From the NCBI RefSeq assembly GCF_020911865.1, contig NZ_CP087131.1, forward strand, positions 682,001 through 746,000: a stretch of DNA of 64,000 nt, written 5' to 3'. Positions 42,092-52,195 of the stretch are shown here, in pieces (positions within the stretch are counted from its first letter, which is position 1; every line of letters begins with the position of its first letter). The position numbers were made by a program, and so were the translations under genes. Origin of the DNA: Chryseobacterium sp. C-71. Lineage in GTDB: Bacteria > Bacteroidota > Bacteroidia > Flavobacteriales > Weeksellaceae. The notes beneath the pieces are model-generated. The model was not told the origin of the DNA. It worked only from the letters and a program-made list of their open reading frames with translations, and did not search any database.

Positions 42092-44905
42092 TTAAGCGGT
42101 AACAGGTCTTTTTGCCGGAGCATCATCTCTATCAAAAACTCTGTTGATAACCAAGTTTTGGTTTTTCTCAAACATTTTGTGACTTCCAGGAGCCGGAGCA
42201 CCACTTGGTACCGGAGAGATAACCTGAATTCCTGTATCTCTGAAATTTCTCAGGATATAAGACCAAGCTCCCATATTTTCCGGTTCTTCCTGAGCCCAAA
42301 TGATTGATTTTTTGTTTTCATATTTAGCAAAAACAGCTTCGATCGCGTCATTTTGAAGCGGGTACAACTGCTCAAATCTCACCAAAGCAACATTTTCACA
42401 ATTTAATTCTTCTTTTTTAGCTAATAATTCGAAGTATAATTTACCTGAACACAATACTAATTTTTCAACTTTCGCAGGATCTGCAGTTGGATCATCTAAG
42501 ATCGGCTGGAATCCTTTGTTTGAGAAATCTTCAAGCGGAGAAACCACTTTTGGATGTCTTAACAATGACTTTGGACTCATCACAATTAATGGTTTTCTGA
42601 ATGACCATTTCAGCTGTCTTCTCAACAAGTGGAAATAGTTGGCAGGTGAAGTAATATTCGCTACCACCATATTTTCGTTGGCACAAAGCGTCAAGAATCT
42701 CTCCAGTCTTGCTGAAGAATGCTCTGCACCTTGACCTTCCGAACCGTGCGGAAGTAACATCACTAAACCGTCCTGAATCTTCCATTTTTCTTCTGCTGCA
42801 GCCAAATATTGGTCAACGATAATCTGCGCTCCGTTGACGAAATCTCCGAACTGAGCTTCCCAAATTGTCAAAGTATTCGGAGATGCCATTGCATAACCAT
42901 AATCGAATCCTAAAACTCCGTATTCAGAAAGGTGAGAATTGAAAACATCAAATCTACTTTCTGAAACTTCTTTTAAAGGAATATATTCTTCCTCAGTATC
43001 TTCAGTTTTTACAACAGCGTGTCTGTGAGAGAACGTTCCCCTTTCCACATCTTCACCAGAAATTCTGATGTTGTGACCTTCAACAAGAAGTGTAGCATAA
43101 GCCAACCACTCTCCAAGAGCCCAGTCTAAAGAGTTTGCCTCAATAGCCTTGATTCTGTTATCAAAAAGTCTTGTAATTTTATTGATGAATTTTTTATCAG
43201 CAGGAAGCGTTGACATTTTAATTGCCAATTCTTTCAGTTTAGCTAAATCATATCCTGTATCAACAGCATCTTGTACGGCACCTCTTTTTGCAATTGGGAA
43301 ATTCGTCCAGTCATCTGCCATGAAGATATCCATCACATTTTTCTCGATTTCCTTAGAAGCATCAAAGTCTTTATCTAAAAGCGCTTTGAATTCTGTTTCC
43401 ATTTTTGCAATAACGTCGTTTGAAGTAATGCTGTCTTTTAAGAGTTTATCTTTATAGATTTCTCTCGGGTTAGGATGCTTTGAAATTAATTTATACAAAT
43501 TAGGCTGCGTAAATCTTGGCTCATCCCCTTCGTTATGACCATATTTTCTGTATCCTAGCAAATCAATGTAAACATCTTTACCAAACTTCGCTCTGAAATC
43601 AGCTGCAAAGTGAATTGCATGAACCACCGCTTCTGCATCATCTGCATTTACGTGCATTACAGGAGATTCTGTTACTTTTGCAATATCTGTACAATAAGTA
43701 GAAGATCTTGCATCCATGTAGTTTGTTGTAAATGAAACTTGATTATTCACAACGATATGCACAGTACCGCCCGTTTTGTATCCTTCCAAAGTCATCATCT
43801 GAGCAACTTCATAGGCAATACCTTGACCAGCTAAAGCGCCATCACCATGAATGATAATTGGTAATACTTTAGAATAGTCTTTATATTTATCATCTACCTT
43901 AGCACGGCAAATACCTTCTACTAAAGCAGCAACAGTTTCTAAGTGAGATGGGTTCGGAGTTAAGTTAATAGAAACTTCTTCTCCGGACGCTGTTTTTATT
44001 TTTTTAGATGAACCTAAGTGATATTTTACATCACCGGAGAATACATCTTCTTCAAATTCTTTTCCTTCAAATTCTGAAAAAATCTGCTTATAAGATTTCC
44101 CGAAAATATTGGTCAGTACGTTTAATCTCCCTCTGTGAGCCATCCCCAAAACAACCTCATCAACTCCCAACTGTGAAGATCTTGAGATCAACTGGTCCAA
44201 AGCAGGAATCAAAGTTTCACCACCTTCTAATGAGAATCTTTTCTGACCTACAAATTTTGTATGAAGATAATTTTCAAATGCTACCGCCTGATTTAATTTA
44301 AGTAAAATCTCAGTTTTCTCGTTTGCATTAAGGCTTGGATGGTTTTCGTTAACCTGAATCCATTGCTTGATAAAATCTTTTTCCTCAACATTGTTAATGT
44401 AGGTATATTCTACACCAATTGAGTCACAGTAGATAGTTTCAAGATGTCTGATCAGTTCCTGTAAAGTTGCAGGACCTTTCATCCCGGTTTCTGTGGCACA
44501 GTTGAATTTTGTATTCAAATCTGACTGAGAAAGACCGAAATTTTCTATATCTAGAGTTGGCGTATAATGTCTTCTCTCACGGACAGGGTTGGTTTTTGTA
44601 AACAAGTGGCCTCTCGTTCTGTAAGCTTCGATAAGATTCACCACCTTAAATTCCTTTTTGATGTGCTCAGGAACTTCACCGTTTGAAGCCGCCTGAGAAA
44701 TCTGTTGAACTGCAGAAGAAGAATTTCCCACGTTTTTGATTTGCTGAATATCTTCTTCATCAGAATAATTCTCCAATGCAAAATCAAAGCCTTGAAAAAA
44801 GGCTTTCCATGATGGTTCTAAAGAGTCCGGAAATTTTAAGTACTGTTGGTATAAATCCTCAATTAACTGAGAATGAGCTGCGTTTAGGAATGAAAATCTG
44901 TCCAT
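42092..44905 (-). CDS. sucA: 2-oxoglutarate dehydrogenase E1
   Basis: A 937-residue thiamine-diphosphate enzyme that decarboxylates 2-oxoglutarate. The N-terminus FLNAAHSQLIEDLYQQYLKFPDSLEPSWKAFFQGF is the helical E2-contact region. The ThDP/Mg domain has GMAHRGRLNVL and IIHGDGALAGQGIAYEV, and the C-terminal domains have PHGSEGQGAEHSSARLERFL and RFEQLYPLQ. Length is normal. It heads the sucA-odhB operon. A short antisense open frame near 44.0-44.3 kb is a shadow. Confidence 0.97.
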   Translation of the reverse strand: MDRFSFLNAAHSQLIEDLYQQYLKFPDSLEPSWKAFFQGFDFALENYSDEEDIQQIKNVGNSSSAVQQISQAASNGEVPEHIKKEFKVVNLIEAYRTRGHLFTKTNPVRERRHYTPTLDIENFGLSQSDLNTKFNCATETGMKGPATLQELIRHLETIYCDSIGVEYTYINNVEEKDFIKQWIQVNENHPSLNANEKTEILLKLNQAVAFENYLHTKFVGQKRFSLEGGETLIPALDQLISRSSQLGVDEVVLGMAHRGRLNVLTNIFGKSYKQIFSEFEGKEFEEDVFSGDVKYHLGSSKKIKTASGEEVSINLTPNPSHLETVAALVEGICRAKVDDKYKDYSKVLPIIIHGDGALAGQGIAYEVAQMMTLEGYKTGGTVHIVVNNQVSFTTNYMDARSSTYCTDIAKVTESPVMHVNADDAEAVVHAIHFAADFRAKFGKDVYIDLLGYRKYGHNEGDEPRFTQPNLYKLISKHPNPREIYKDKLLKDSITSNDVIAKMETEFKALLDKDFDASKEIEKNVMDIFMADDWTNFPIAKRGAVQDAVDTGYDLAKLKELAIKMSTLPADKKFINKITRLFDNRIKAIEANSLDWALGEWLAYATLLVEGHNIRISGEDVERGTFSHRHAVVKTEDTEEEYIPLKEVSESRFDVFNSHLSEYGVLGFDYGYAMASPNTLTIWEAQFGDFVNGAQIIVDQYLAAAEEKWKIQDGLVMLLPHGSEGQGAEHSSARLERFLTLCANENMVVANITSPANYFHLLRRQLKWSFRKPLIVMSPKSLLRHPKVVSPLEDFSNKGFQPILDDPTADPAKVEKLVLCSGKLYFELLAKKEELNCENVALVRFEQLYPLQNDAIEAVFAKYENKKSIIWAQEEPENMGAWSYILRNFRDTGIQVISPVPSGAPAPGSHKMFEKNQNLVINRVFDRDDAPAKRPVTA

Positions 44906-45029
44906 TATTACAGTTGGTCTATTTATTAAATTTTGTTAGTCGTATTAATCTTCAAATTTAATAAAAAAAACCGACTTGGGACAGCCTCAAACTATTAAAA
45001 AAAACATAAAGGAATGATTTGTATCATAT

Positions 45030-46070
45030 TTATTTATAAACAGATAACGAAAGCTTCATATTGACATCCTGATTCTCCAGAGGCTGCTCTATAAACGTCT
45101 GATAAATGTCACCGTAACGCATTTCGTCTGTCTTAGCTTTTTGTATTAGTTGCTGAATTGCTTTTACTCTTCCTGCATAAGTTCCCTTGTAATAAATCAC
45201 ATAATTTTGAGTAGGATTGACGGATCTGAAGCTGAAATTATTGTCGTTAACCCCAAATTTCTTAGACAAAGGAATTCCGAAATAATAAGAAACTTCATTG
45301 TCTTTGAAATTATCTGCATCAGTAATCAGGATTGAGTAACCAAATTCATCATCTTTTTTGCCTAAATCCATCGTCACATAATTGTAGACTTTATTATAAT
45401 TCATGACAATATTTTTGTACAATGCATCTTTTTTATTGGAAGTACTCACGCTTACTCCCAAAATCATTTTTGCCTCTTCTTTCTCCACCATCAGACTGTC
45501 GTACTTTATCGAAGCAAGCTGATTGTCTTTTGAAACTTTATTTCCTAAGACATTTTTAAGATTCACCATACTTTTATCAATGTTTTCGGTGAATTTATCT
45601 TCGGTCCAGAAATTCTGAGCTCTCGTTAAAACCGATAATTTCGGAGTATGTACAAACCAGGTAATCTTTGTTTTTTCTGCTGAAACGGCTTTAAATTTAA
45701 CGTCAATTAAAGTCGGGTTTTCATCTTCGTCTTCAAAGAGCTGATACCTTAAAGTTTTGTTAGGGTTTTCGTAGCGGATAAACATTTCGCCGCCGTCTTC
45801 ACTCTTCGGATCATTGTAGCTGATTGCGCTTCCCTGCCCTTCGTAAGGCGTGTAATAATCAATGGTGATGGTTTTTGAACTCGTAAAGAAGTTATTCCAT
45901 CTTGTGAAATGCTGTAAATTATTAAACTGATTAAACACTTTATCTAAAGGAAAATCAATCTCTTTTTCTACCTTGAAACTTTTGCTTTCGTCTACAAAGA
46001 AATACATAGAAGCCGCATAAGCTCCCACAAGCAAAGAAATAATTATGGCTATGATTTTGAAAAAACGCAT
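45030..46070 (-). CDS. SRPBCC-domain protein with GyrI-like C-terminus, membrane-anchored
   Basis: A 346-residue protein from the ATG at 46070 (MRFFKIIAIIISLLVGAYAASMYFF, a membrane anchor or uncleaved signal). Residues of about 35-165 form a START/polyketide-cyclase-like domain (FKVEKEIDFPLDKVFNQFNNLQHFTRWNNFF and the following strands). The C-terminal part (about 195-330) resembles GyrI/AraC effector-binding domains (SYYFGIPLSKKFGV, NYVIYYKGTYAGRVKAIQQL). This pair occurs in Bacteroidetes proteins of unknown ligand. It lies alone after the sucA start, followed by no clear terminator. Confidence 0.75.
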   Translation of the reverse strand: MRFFKIIAIIISLLVGAYAASMYFFVDESKSFKVEKEIDFPLDKVFNQFNNLQHFTRWNNFFTSSKTITIDYYTPYEGQGSAISYNDPKSEDGGEMFIRYENPNKTLRYQLFEDEDENPTLIDVKFKAVSAEKTKITWFVHTPKLSVLTRAQNFWTEDKFTENIDKSMVNLKNVLGNKVSKDNQLASIKYDSLMVEKEEAKMILGVSVSTSNKKDALYKNIVMNYNKVYNYVTMDLGKKDDEFGYSILITDADNFKDNEVSYYFGIPLSKKFGVNDNNFSFRSVNPTQNYVIYYKGTYAGRVKAIQQLIQKAKTDEMRYGDIYQTFIEQPLENQDVNMKLSLSVYK

Positions 46071-46090
46071 CGCACAAAAGTAATACAAAT

Positions 46091-46118
46091 AAAAAAAGTG
46101 ACCAATATATTGATCACT
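46091..46118 (-). terminator. Intrinsic terminator at the end of the glycogen operon
   Basis: AGTGATCAAT and ATTGGTCACT pair around AT, followed by TTTTTTT on the minus strand. It lies 25 bases past the glgC stop. Confidence 0.85.
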
Positions 46119-46142
46119 CTAGTTTCTATGTTGTTTAAATTA

Positions 46143-47411
46143 TTATCCGATATGAGTTCCAGGCTGTAGAACAGCTCCTTTTTTCACCACGACAATACCG
46201 TCCTGCACAGAGTGTGTTCCGTAATCTCCGTCCTCCATATGCTTACCGCCAATGATTCTTACATTATCGCCGATATAACAGTTTTTATCTAAAATTGCTT
46301 TTTCGATATAACAGTATTTACCGATTCCCATATTAGGTTGTCCTTTGCTATCATTAATCACAATTTCTTTTGTATTTTGATAAAAGTCTGCACCCATCAC
46401 ATAAGAATTTACAATTGTACTTCCTTTGTCAATCCTTGTTCTGTGACCAATGATTGAATTTTCAATTTTATCAGCCATGACAATACATCCATCTCCAAAA
46501 ATTGCCTTACTTACATAAGAACCGTTAATTTTTGAAGGCGGAAGCATTCTCGCTCTTGTATAAATCGGTGAAGACGAAAAAAGATTAAACTGCGGAAAAT
46601 CCTGACAAAGATCTAAATTCGCTTCGTAGAAAGATTCTATAGTTCCGATATCCGTCCAATATCCTTCATATTGATAGCTTAAAGTGCTGTACTTCCCTAT
46701 TGAACTTGGAATAATGTCTTTACCGAAATCATCACCAGCCCCATCTTCAAACATTTTCTTTAAAATAGATTTAGTGAAAATGTAAATTCCCATTGAAGCT
46801 AAATACTCTTTACCCTCCATTTTATTTTTATCTGAAACTTCAGACTGTAAGCCGTTGAGAAGGTCATAGCTTGGTTTTTCAATAAATGAAGTGATATTTC
46901 CTTCTTCATCAGATTTTAAAATTCCAAAACCTGTAGCATCTTTTGCATTCACCGGAATTGTAGCAATTGTTACATCACCACCATTTTCTATATGGAAATC
47001 TAGCATTGCATTAAAATCCATCTGATACAGCTGATCCCCCGAAAGAATCAAAATATATTCATAATCATATTTTTCTAAATGCTTCATCGATTGACGTACG
47101 GCATCGGCAGTTCCCTGAAACCAGCTTTCGTTTTCAACATTCTGCTCTGCGGCTAAAATATCTACAAATCCTTTACTGAAAATATCAAAATGATAAGAAT
47201 TTTTGATATGTGCATTTAATGATGCTGAATTGAACTGAGTAAGAACCAAGATTTTATTTAAACCTGAATTCAAACAATTAGAAATAGGAATATCAACCAA
47301 TCTGTATTTTCCGGCAATCGGAACAGCGGGTTTTGATCTTGAATAGGTTAATGGGAAAAGCCTTGTACCTCTACCTCCTCCCAAAACGATTGAAATAACA
47401 TTTGGATTCAT
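46143..47411 (-). CDS. glgC: Glucose-1-phosphate adenylyltransferase (ADP-glucose pyrophosphorylase)
   Basis: A 422-residue enzyme that makes ADP-glucose from glucose-1-phosphate and ATP, the committed step of glycogen synthesis. The nucleotide-binding loop GGGRGTRLFPLTYSRSKPAVPI is at about 12-33, with DIPISNCLNSG, LILSGDQLYQMD and the glucose-1-phosphate site GFGI...SFIEKP. The C-terminal left-handed beta-helix starts near 290 (hexapeptide repeats such as IVNDSKGQPNMGIGKYCYIEKAILDKNCYIGDN). Third gene of glgB-glgA-glgC. Confidence 0.96.
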   Translation of the reverse strand: MNPNVISIVLGGGRGTRLFPLTYSRSKPAVPIAGKYRLVDIPISNCLNSGLNKILVLTQFNSASLNAHIKNSYHFDIFSKGFVDILAAEQNVENESWFQGTADAVRQSMKHLEKYDYEYILILSGDQLYQMDFNAMLDFHIENGGDVTIATIPVNAKDATGFGILKSDEEGNITSFIEKPSYDLLNGLQSEVSDKNKMEGKEYLASMGIYIFTKSILKKMFEDGAGDDFGKDIIPSSIGKYSTLSYQYEGYWTDIGTIESFYEANLDLCQDFPQFNLFSSSPIYTRARMLPPSKINGSYVSKAIFGDGCIVMADKIENSIIGHRTRIDKGSTIVNSYVMGADFYQNTKEIVINDSKGQPNMGIGKYCYIEKAILDKNCYIGDNVRIIGGKHMEDGDYGTHSVQDGIVVVKKGAVLQPGTHIG

Positions 47412-47493
47412 AAATTTATCTGTGGTTTATCTTATTATTAGTATACTTTTTTTGAATAGTTTTAATTTATTTTAATTTTTAAAAGGTAAATAT

Positions 47494-48900
47494 TTAGTTC
47501 TTATATAAAGCTAAATATTTTTCCGCAGATTTCTCCCATGCAAAATCAAAATTCATATTTGAAAGCACCAAATCATCCATCGCCTTTTTTTGATTGTAAA
47601 TCGCCAACCCTCGAACCATCGCATGAATAATATCATCAACTCCGGGATAGGTAAAATTTAATCCCGAACCTCCGGTAGAAATATCTTTAACGGTATCTCT
47701 CAATCCGCCTGTATAGCTCACAACCGGAACCGTTCCGTAACGCATTGCGTACATCTGATTAAGACCGCAAGGCTCTACCCTTGAAGGCATCAACAAAAAA
47801 TCTGCCGAAGCGTAGATTTTATGAGATAAATGTTCTTTATATCCAATATCCGTAGCAAAATTGGCATAAACGTAATTTAATTCCTTCAATTTATCTTCAA
47901 TATAAGCATTTCCGGAACCTAAAATAATAATGTTTAAAGCGCCATAAGTTTGTTTAATACTTCTCCAAACTACCTCAGGGAGCAAGTCTGCACCTTTCTC
48001 TGTGGCAAATCTTCCAATGAAAGCAAATAGAGGTAAATCTGGATTTAAACCATATTCTTTACACAATTTCTGCTTGTTCTTCTTTTTAATTTTCAGAACA
48101 TTTTTTTTATTAAAATTAAAATCAATCATTGGGTCGGTTTCAGGATTCCATACATCGGTATCAATTCCGTTGATGATTCCGTAAGCTTTTCCAAACTCAT
48201 CACGAACAAGACTTTCCAAACCTTTAAAGCTGACAAAAAGCTCTTCTAAATATCCTTCAGAAACCGTTGTGAAAGCCCTACAGCATTTAATCATACTTGC
48301 TAAAGGATTAATAAATCCGTTCCAATCGAGAAGTCCCCATTTATAATGATCAAAAGCGGGCATAAAATGAATCATATCCCAACGCATCATCCCCTGATAT
48401 TCTCCGTTGTGAATGGTACCTATCGTTTTTACTCCTTTTAAAAATTCAAATTCCGGACAATGCTCTACCATAAAAGGAACTAATCCTGTATGATAATCAT
48501 GACAATGCAAAACATCAGGACGAATCTGCATAGCAGTAAGCCAATGCAAAATACCTTGCTGAAATGCCAAAAACTGAAAACTCTCATCCTGATATCCATA
48601 AGGATTTTCACGATCTAAAAGCCCGGGAATTTTCACCATAAATAATTCAAACCCCAAAGTGTTTGTTTTCTCTTTCATGACCTGAACCTGAAGCATATTC
48701 TGCCCTTGGTGAATGAAGCCGTCAAAAACCACTTCAAACTCGTGATCGTAGACAAAAGATTTATTGTACCAAGGCATTACCACTTTGGCATCAACATCTT
48801 TTATTTTGTTCTGATACTTCGGCAAAGCTCCCACAACATCTGCCAAACCTCCTACTTTGGCAACGGGATAGCATTCTGTGCTAAGGTGATAAATTGTCAT
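47494..48900 (-). CDS. glgA: Glycogen synthase, GT5
   Basis: A 468-residue ADP-glucose glucosyltransferase. The ADP-glucose motif KVGGL is at about 15-19 (YPVAKVGGLADVVGALP). The C-terminal Rossmann domain has FIGRFATEKGADLLPEVV and MPSRVEPCGLNQMYAMRYGTVPVV, the conserved E-x7-E site. It extends alpha-1,4-glucan chains. It starts 2 bases after the glgB stop, so the two are coupled. Confidence 0.96.
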   Translation of the reverse strand: MTIYHLSTECYPVAKVGGLADVVGALPKYQNKIKDVDAKVVMPWYNKSFVYDHEFEVVFDGFIHQGQNMLQVQVMKEKTNTLGFELFMVKIPGLLDRENPYGYQDESFQFLAFQQGILHWLTAMQIRPDVLHCHDYHTGLVPFMVEHCPEFEFLKGVKTIGTIHNGEYQGMMRWDMIHFMPAFDHYKWGLLDWNGFINPLASMIKCCRAFTTVSEGYLEELFVSFKGLESLVRDEFGKAYGIINGIDTDVWNPETDPMIDFNFNKKNVLKIKKKNKQKLCKEYGLNPDLPLFAFIGRFATEKGADLLPEVVWRSIKQTYGALNIIILGSGNAYIEDKLKELNYVYANFATDIGYKEHLSHKIYASADFLLMPSRVEPCGLNQMYAMRYGTVPVVSYTGGLRDTVKDISTGGSGLNFTYPGVDDIIHAMVRGLAIYNQKKAMDDLVLSNMNFDFAWEKSAEKYLALYKN

Positions 48901-48902
48901 TA

Positions 48903-50852
48903 TTATTTTTTATGTTGTTTTATTCTACTCAATTTATACTTTCTGTCTTTTTTCATTTTCAAAACAATTCCGGCAAGCGGTGGCAGTTTAAGGAAAATAG
49001 ATTTCGGACGGCTCATCCATTCTTCATTTTCTTCTCTGAAAATGGTTGTTTCTACTCCACTTCCGTTATACTTTTTGTGATCAGAATTGAAAATCACTTC
49101 CCAATGTGTTCCTTCATTTACTCCAACTTTATAATCAAATGTATTTGGGGTCAGATTTAAAATCACCATCAGAACATCATCTTTTCTCTTTCCTTTTCTT
49201 AAATAAATCAAAACGGAATTATCGGTATCATCAGCTTCTACCCATTCAAAACCGCTTGGGTTAAATTGGTTTTCGTAGAAAGCTGTTTCACTTTTATATA
49301 AATGATTTAAATCTTTCACTAAATCCTGCAAGCCTTTATGAATTGGAAAATCAAGCAAATGCCAGTCTAAGCTTTGTTTAAAATTCCATTCATTGGTCTG
49401 CCCGAATTCATCTCCCATGAAAAGCAACTTTGCACCCGGATGCGTGAACATATACACATAAAGCGCCCTTAAATTAGCAAATTTTTGCCATTCGTCACCT
49501 TTCATTTTATAAATAAGGCTCGCTTTTCCGTGTACTACTTCATCGTGGGACAAAGGCATCATATAGTTTTCATTATACATATACATGGATGCAAACGTCA
49601 GCTTATGATGATGATGTCTTCTATTTTCGTATTCTTCTTTAAAGTAATCTAAGGTGTCGTGCATCCAGCCCATCATCCATTTCATTCCGAAACCAACTCC
49701 GCCATCGTGAACAGGTTTTGTAAGCAAAGGAAAATCTGAACTTTCTTCTGCAATTGTCATAATACTGTTTCCAAATTCTTTATAAACCGCCGTATTAAAT
49801 TCCTGCAGGAAAGCTTTTGCTTCCAGATTGACATTATCTCCGTAAATATTCGGCTCCCATTCACCTTCATTCCTTGAGTAATCCAAATGAAGCATAGAAG
49901 TCACTGCATCTACCCGCAAACCGTCGGCATGATAACGGTCGAGCCAAAACATGGCATTTGAAATCAAAAAAGATTTCACCTCATTTCTTCCGTAATTAAA
50001 AATATAGGATTTCCAGTCGGGATGAAAGCCTTTTCTGGGATCTTCGTGTTCATACAAATAACTTCCGTCGAAACGATGCAATCCATTGGCATCACCCGGA
50101 AAATGTGAAGGAACCCAATCGAGAATCACTCCAATATCATTTTTATGGAGTTCATTAATTAAGAACATTAAATCTTGTGGCGAACCAAAACGTGAAGTTG
50201 CTGCAAAAAAGCCAGTAATCTGATATCCCCAACTCGGATCGTAAGGATATTCCATCACAGGCATAAATTCTACATGGGTAAAACCCATATCTTTGATGTA
50301 AGGAACTAACTTTGCTGCAATATCTGTGTAGTTCAAAAATTTCTCCGGAAAATCTTCATTTCTGCACCAAGAAGCCAGATGCATTTCGTAGACAGAAATA
50401 GGAGATTCTAAACTGTTATTTTTCCAGCGTTTATCAAGCCACTTCTGATCAGTCCATTCGTACCAATTGGTAGAAACTAATGATGCAGCTTGAAGATTCT
50501 GTTCCAAGCTCAGTGCGTAAGGATCGCTTTTTTCTAAAATCTTACCTAAACTTTCTATGGCATATTTATATAATGTTCCCCAGGTTAATCCAGCAATAAA
50601 GCCTTCCCAAATTCCTGAACCATCCCAACGTGGGAAAAGAATATGATCTTTGTGATTCCAATTATTAAAATTCCCGATTACGGAAACTTTTTTTGCATTG
50701 GGAGCCCAGACAGAAAAGTAAACTCCCTTCACGCCGTCTTTTTCTACAGAATGCGCACCGAATTTTTCGTATAATCGATAATGCTTACCCTCTTTAAAAA
50801 GGTAAACGTCATGGTCTGTGAAAAGTGTATAGGTTTTTACCGAGTTCATCAT
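48903..50852 (-). CDS. glgB: 1,4-alpha-glucan branching enzyme, GH13
   Basis: A 649-residue enzyme that adds alpha-1,6 branches to glycogen. An N-terminal CBM48/Ig-like domain (about 35-125) has VYFSVWAPNAKKVSVIGNFNNWNHKDHIL. The GH13 barrel follows with GVILDWVPSHFP, the nucleophile in DGLRVDAVTSML (Asp), the acid-base in MTIAEESSDFP (Glu), and MPLSHDEVVHGK for the last site. A C-terminal beta domain ends the protein. It heads the operon, which is divergent from the esterase gene. Confidence 0.96.
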   Translation of the reverse strand: MMNSVKTYTLFTDHDVYLFKEGKHYRLYEKFGAHSVEKDGVKGVYFSVWAPNAKKVSVIGNFNNWNHKDHILFPRWDGSGIWEGFIAGLTWGTLYKYAIESLGKILEKSDPYALSLEQNLQAASLVSTNWYEWTDQKWLDKRWKNNSLESPISVYEMHLASWCRNEDFPEKFLNYTDIAAKLVPYIKDMGFTHVEFMPVMEYPYDPSWGYQITGFFAATSRFGSPQDLMFLINELHKNDIGVILDWVPSHFPGDANGLHRFDGSYLYEHEDPRKGFHPDWKSYIFNYGRNEVKSFLISNAMFWLDRYHADGLRVDAVTSMLHLDYSRNEGEWEPNIYGDNVNLEAKAFLQEFNTAVYKEFGNSIMTIAEESSDFPLLTKPVHDGGVGFGMKWMMGWMHDTLDYFKEEYENRRHHHHKLTFASMYMYNENYMMPLSHDEVVHGKASLIYKMKGDEWQKFANLRALYVYMFTHPGAKLLFMGDEFGQTNEWNFKQSLDWHLLDFPIHKGLQDLVKDLNHLYKSETAFYENQFNPSGFEWVEADDTDNSVLIYLRKGKRKDDVLMVILNLTPNTFDYKVGVNEGTHWEVIFNSDHKKYNGSGVETTIFREENEEWMSRPKSIFLKLPPLAGIVLKMKKDRKYKLSRIKQHKK

Positions 50853-50950
50853 AGTGTTTTTTCCGTCATATTGGTCATGAGCAATGATTATAAAAAAACC
50901 GAAAAAGATTTTATGTTAAAACAGTTTATTTTGTAAGTATCGATGACTAT

Positions 50951-50977
50951 CAAATATATAAATAAATCCTTTGCCAA
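50951..50977 (-). promoter_or_regulatory. glgB: Candidate promoter of the glycogen operon
   Basis: On the minus strand TTG (50975-50977), 16 bases, TATATTTG (50951-50958). The spacing is a little short of 19, but the -7 box is exact. It lies about 100 bases before the glgB start. Confidence 0.5.
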
Positions 50978-51070
50978 GTACTCTTTTTTATTAATTTTAA
51001 TTAACTTAAATAAAAAGATTTTTTCTACTTTTATGAGTTTAATATATTTACTTACTTTTTAAACACAAAT

Positions 51071-52192
51071 ATGAAGTTTACACTTTACACAAGTGAAGCC
51101 GATGAAAGGCCGATATTTATAACCGGAAATTTTAACATCTGGAATCCTAAAGATCCCCGATATCAACTCACACAAATAGATCCCAACAATTACTACATCG
51201 AGATATTTGATGAGTTTCTTCCTGACATTGTAGAGTTTAAATTTACAAAAGGCGGCTGGGAAAATGTGGAACTTGATCAGTATGGAAGCATCACTCCCAA
51301 TAAGAAAGTTTTAAAATCTGACGGCGAAGTTTCTCACAGAGTTGAAAAATGGAGATACAATTGGGGACCATTTAAGCAGGAATTTTTTCCGATTGTTGAA
51401 ATTATTTCAGAAGAATTTTATATTCCACAGCTTGACAGACACCGGAAGGTCTGGGCACTTTTACCTTATGATTATTACGTATCAGACAAAAGCTATCCGG
51501 TACTTTATCTTCAGGATGCACAGAATCTATTCAACGAAGGAAGTCCTTACGGAAACTGGGAAATTGATAAAAAACTTTCGATTCTTGCAGAATATGGTCG
51601 TGGTGATGTTATTATTATTGCCATTGAGCACGGAAGCGAAGAGAGAATCAAAGAATATATTTTTGACAACGATAATGTAGCAAACGGTTCTGAAGGCAAG
51701 AAATATATCCGTTTTATTACAGACACTTTAAAGCCTTTTGTTGACGAACATTACCGTACAAAAAAAGACCGTGACAATACAGGAATTGGCGGAAGTTCAT
51801 TAGGCGCGTTAATCAGTATTTACAGCGGATTTCTGTATCCCGAAGTGTATTCAAAATTATTGATTTTCTCACCTTCACTTTGGGTAGAACCAAATAATAA
51901 CTTTCCTATGATGAGCTTCAGAGTTCCTTTTAAAACTAAAATTTATCTCTACGGTGGTGAGCAGGAAGGCTCAAAAATGGTAAAAAGAATTCAGGTTTTC
52001 GAAAATTATCTCAAAAGATGGGAAAAGAAAAATCTTTTTGACTTTGAATTTAAAACCAACATCAACCCCGAAGGTTCTCACAGCGAATTTTACTGGTCTC
52101 AGGAATTCCCGAGAGCGATAGAATGGCTTTTTTACAACAACACAGAAAATCCGGTGGAAGTTACTCCACATCAGGATTCTATTAAAAATTAA
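51071..52192 (+). CDS. Esterase (Fes/EsteraseD-like) with N-terminal glucan-binding-like domain
   Basis: A 373-residue cytoplasmic protein. Residues 1-90 look like a CBM20/48-type Ig-like module (ADERPIFITGNFNIWNPKD), similar to the first strands of GlgB. Residues of about 105-360 are a putative esterase: PVLYLQDAQNLFN, the nucleophile Ser243 in GGSSLGALIS, and a late His in NPEGSHSEFYW. Homologues include enterochelin esterase Fes and EsteraseD-like enzymes. It starts divergently from glgB across 218 bases and is followed by the M17 peptidase after 3 bases. A link to glycogen is suggested by the domain and position only. Confidence 0.82.
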   Translation: MKFTLYTSEADERPIFITGNFNIWNPKDPRYQLTQIDPNNYYIEIFDEFLPDIVEFKFTKGGWENVELDQYGSITPNKKVLKSDGEVSHRVEKWRYNWGPFKQEFFPIVEIISEEFYIPQLDRHRKVWALLPYDYYVSDKSYPVLYLQDAQNLFNEGSPYGNWEIDKKLSILAEYGRGDVIIIAIEHGSEERIKEYIFDNDNVANGSEGKKYIRFITDTLKPFVDEHYRTKKDRDNTGIGGSSLGALISIYSGFLYPEVYSKLLIFSPSLWVEPNNNFPMMSFRVPFKTKIYLYGGEQEGSKMVKRIQVFENYLKRWEKKNLFDFEFKTNINPEGSHSEFYWSQEFPRAIEWLFYNNTENPVEVTPHQDSIKN

Positions 52193-52195
52193 ATT

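Noticed and set aside
44008..44301. 97-residue open frame antisense to sucA
   Set aside because: Lies wholly inside the sucA reading frame on the other strand, has no recognisable domain, and the sucA protein is intact. It is a coding shadow.
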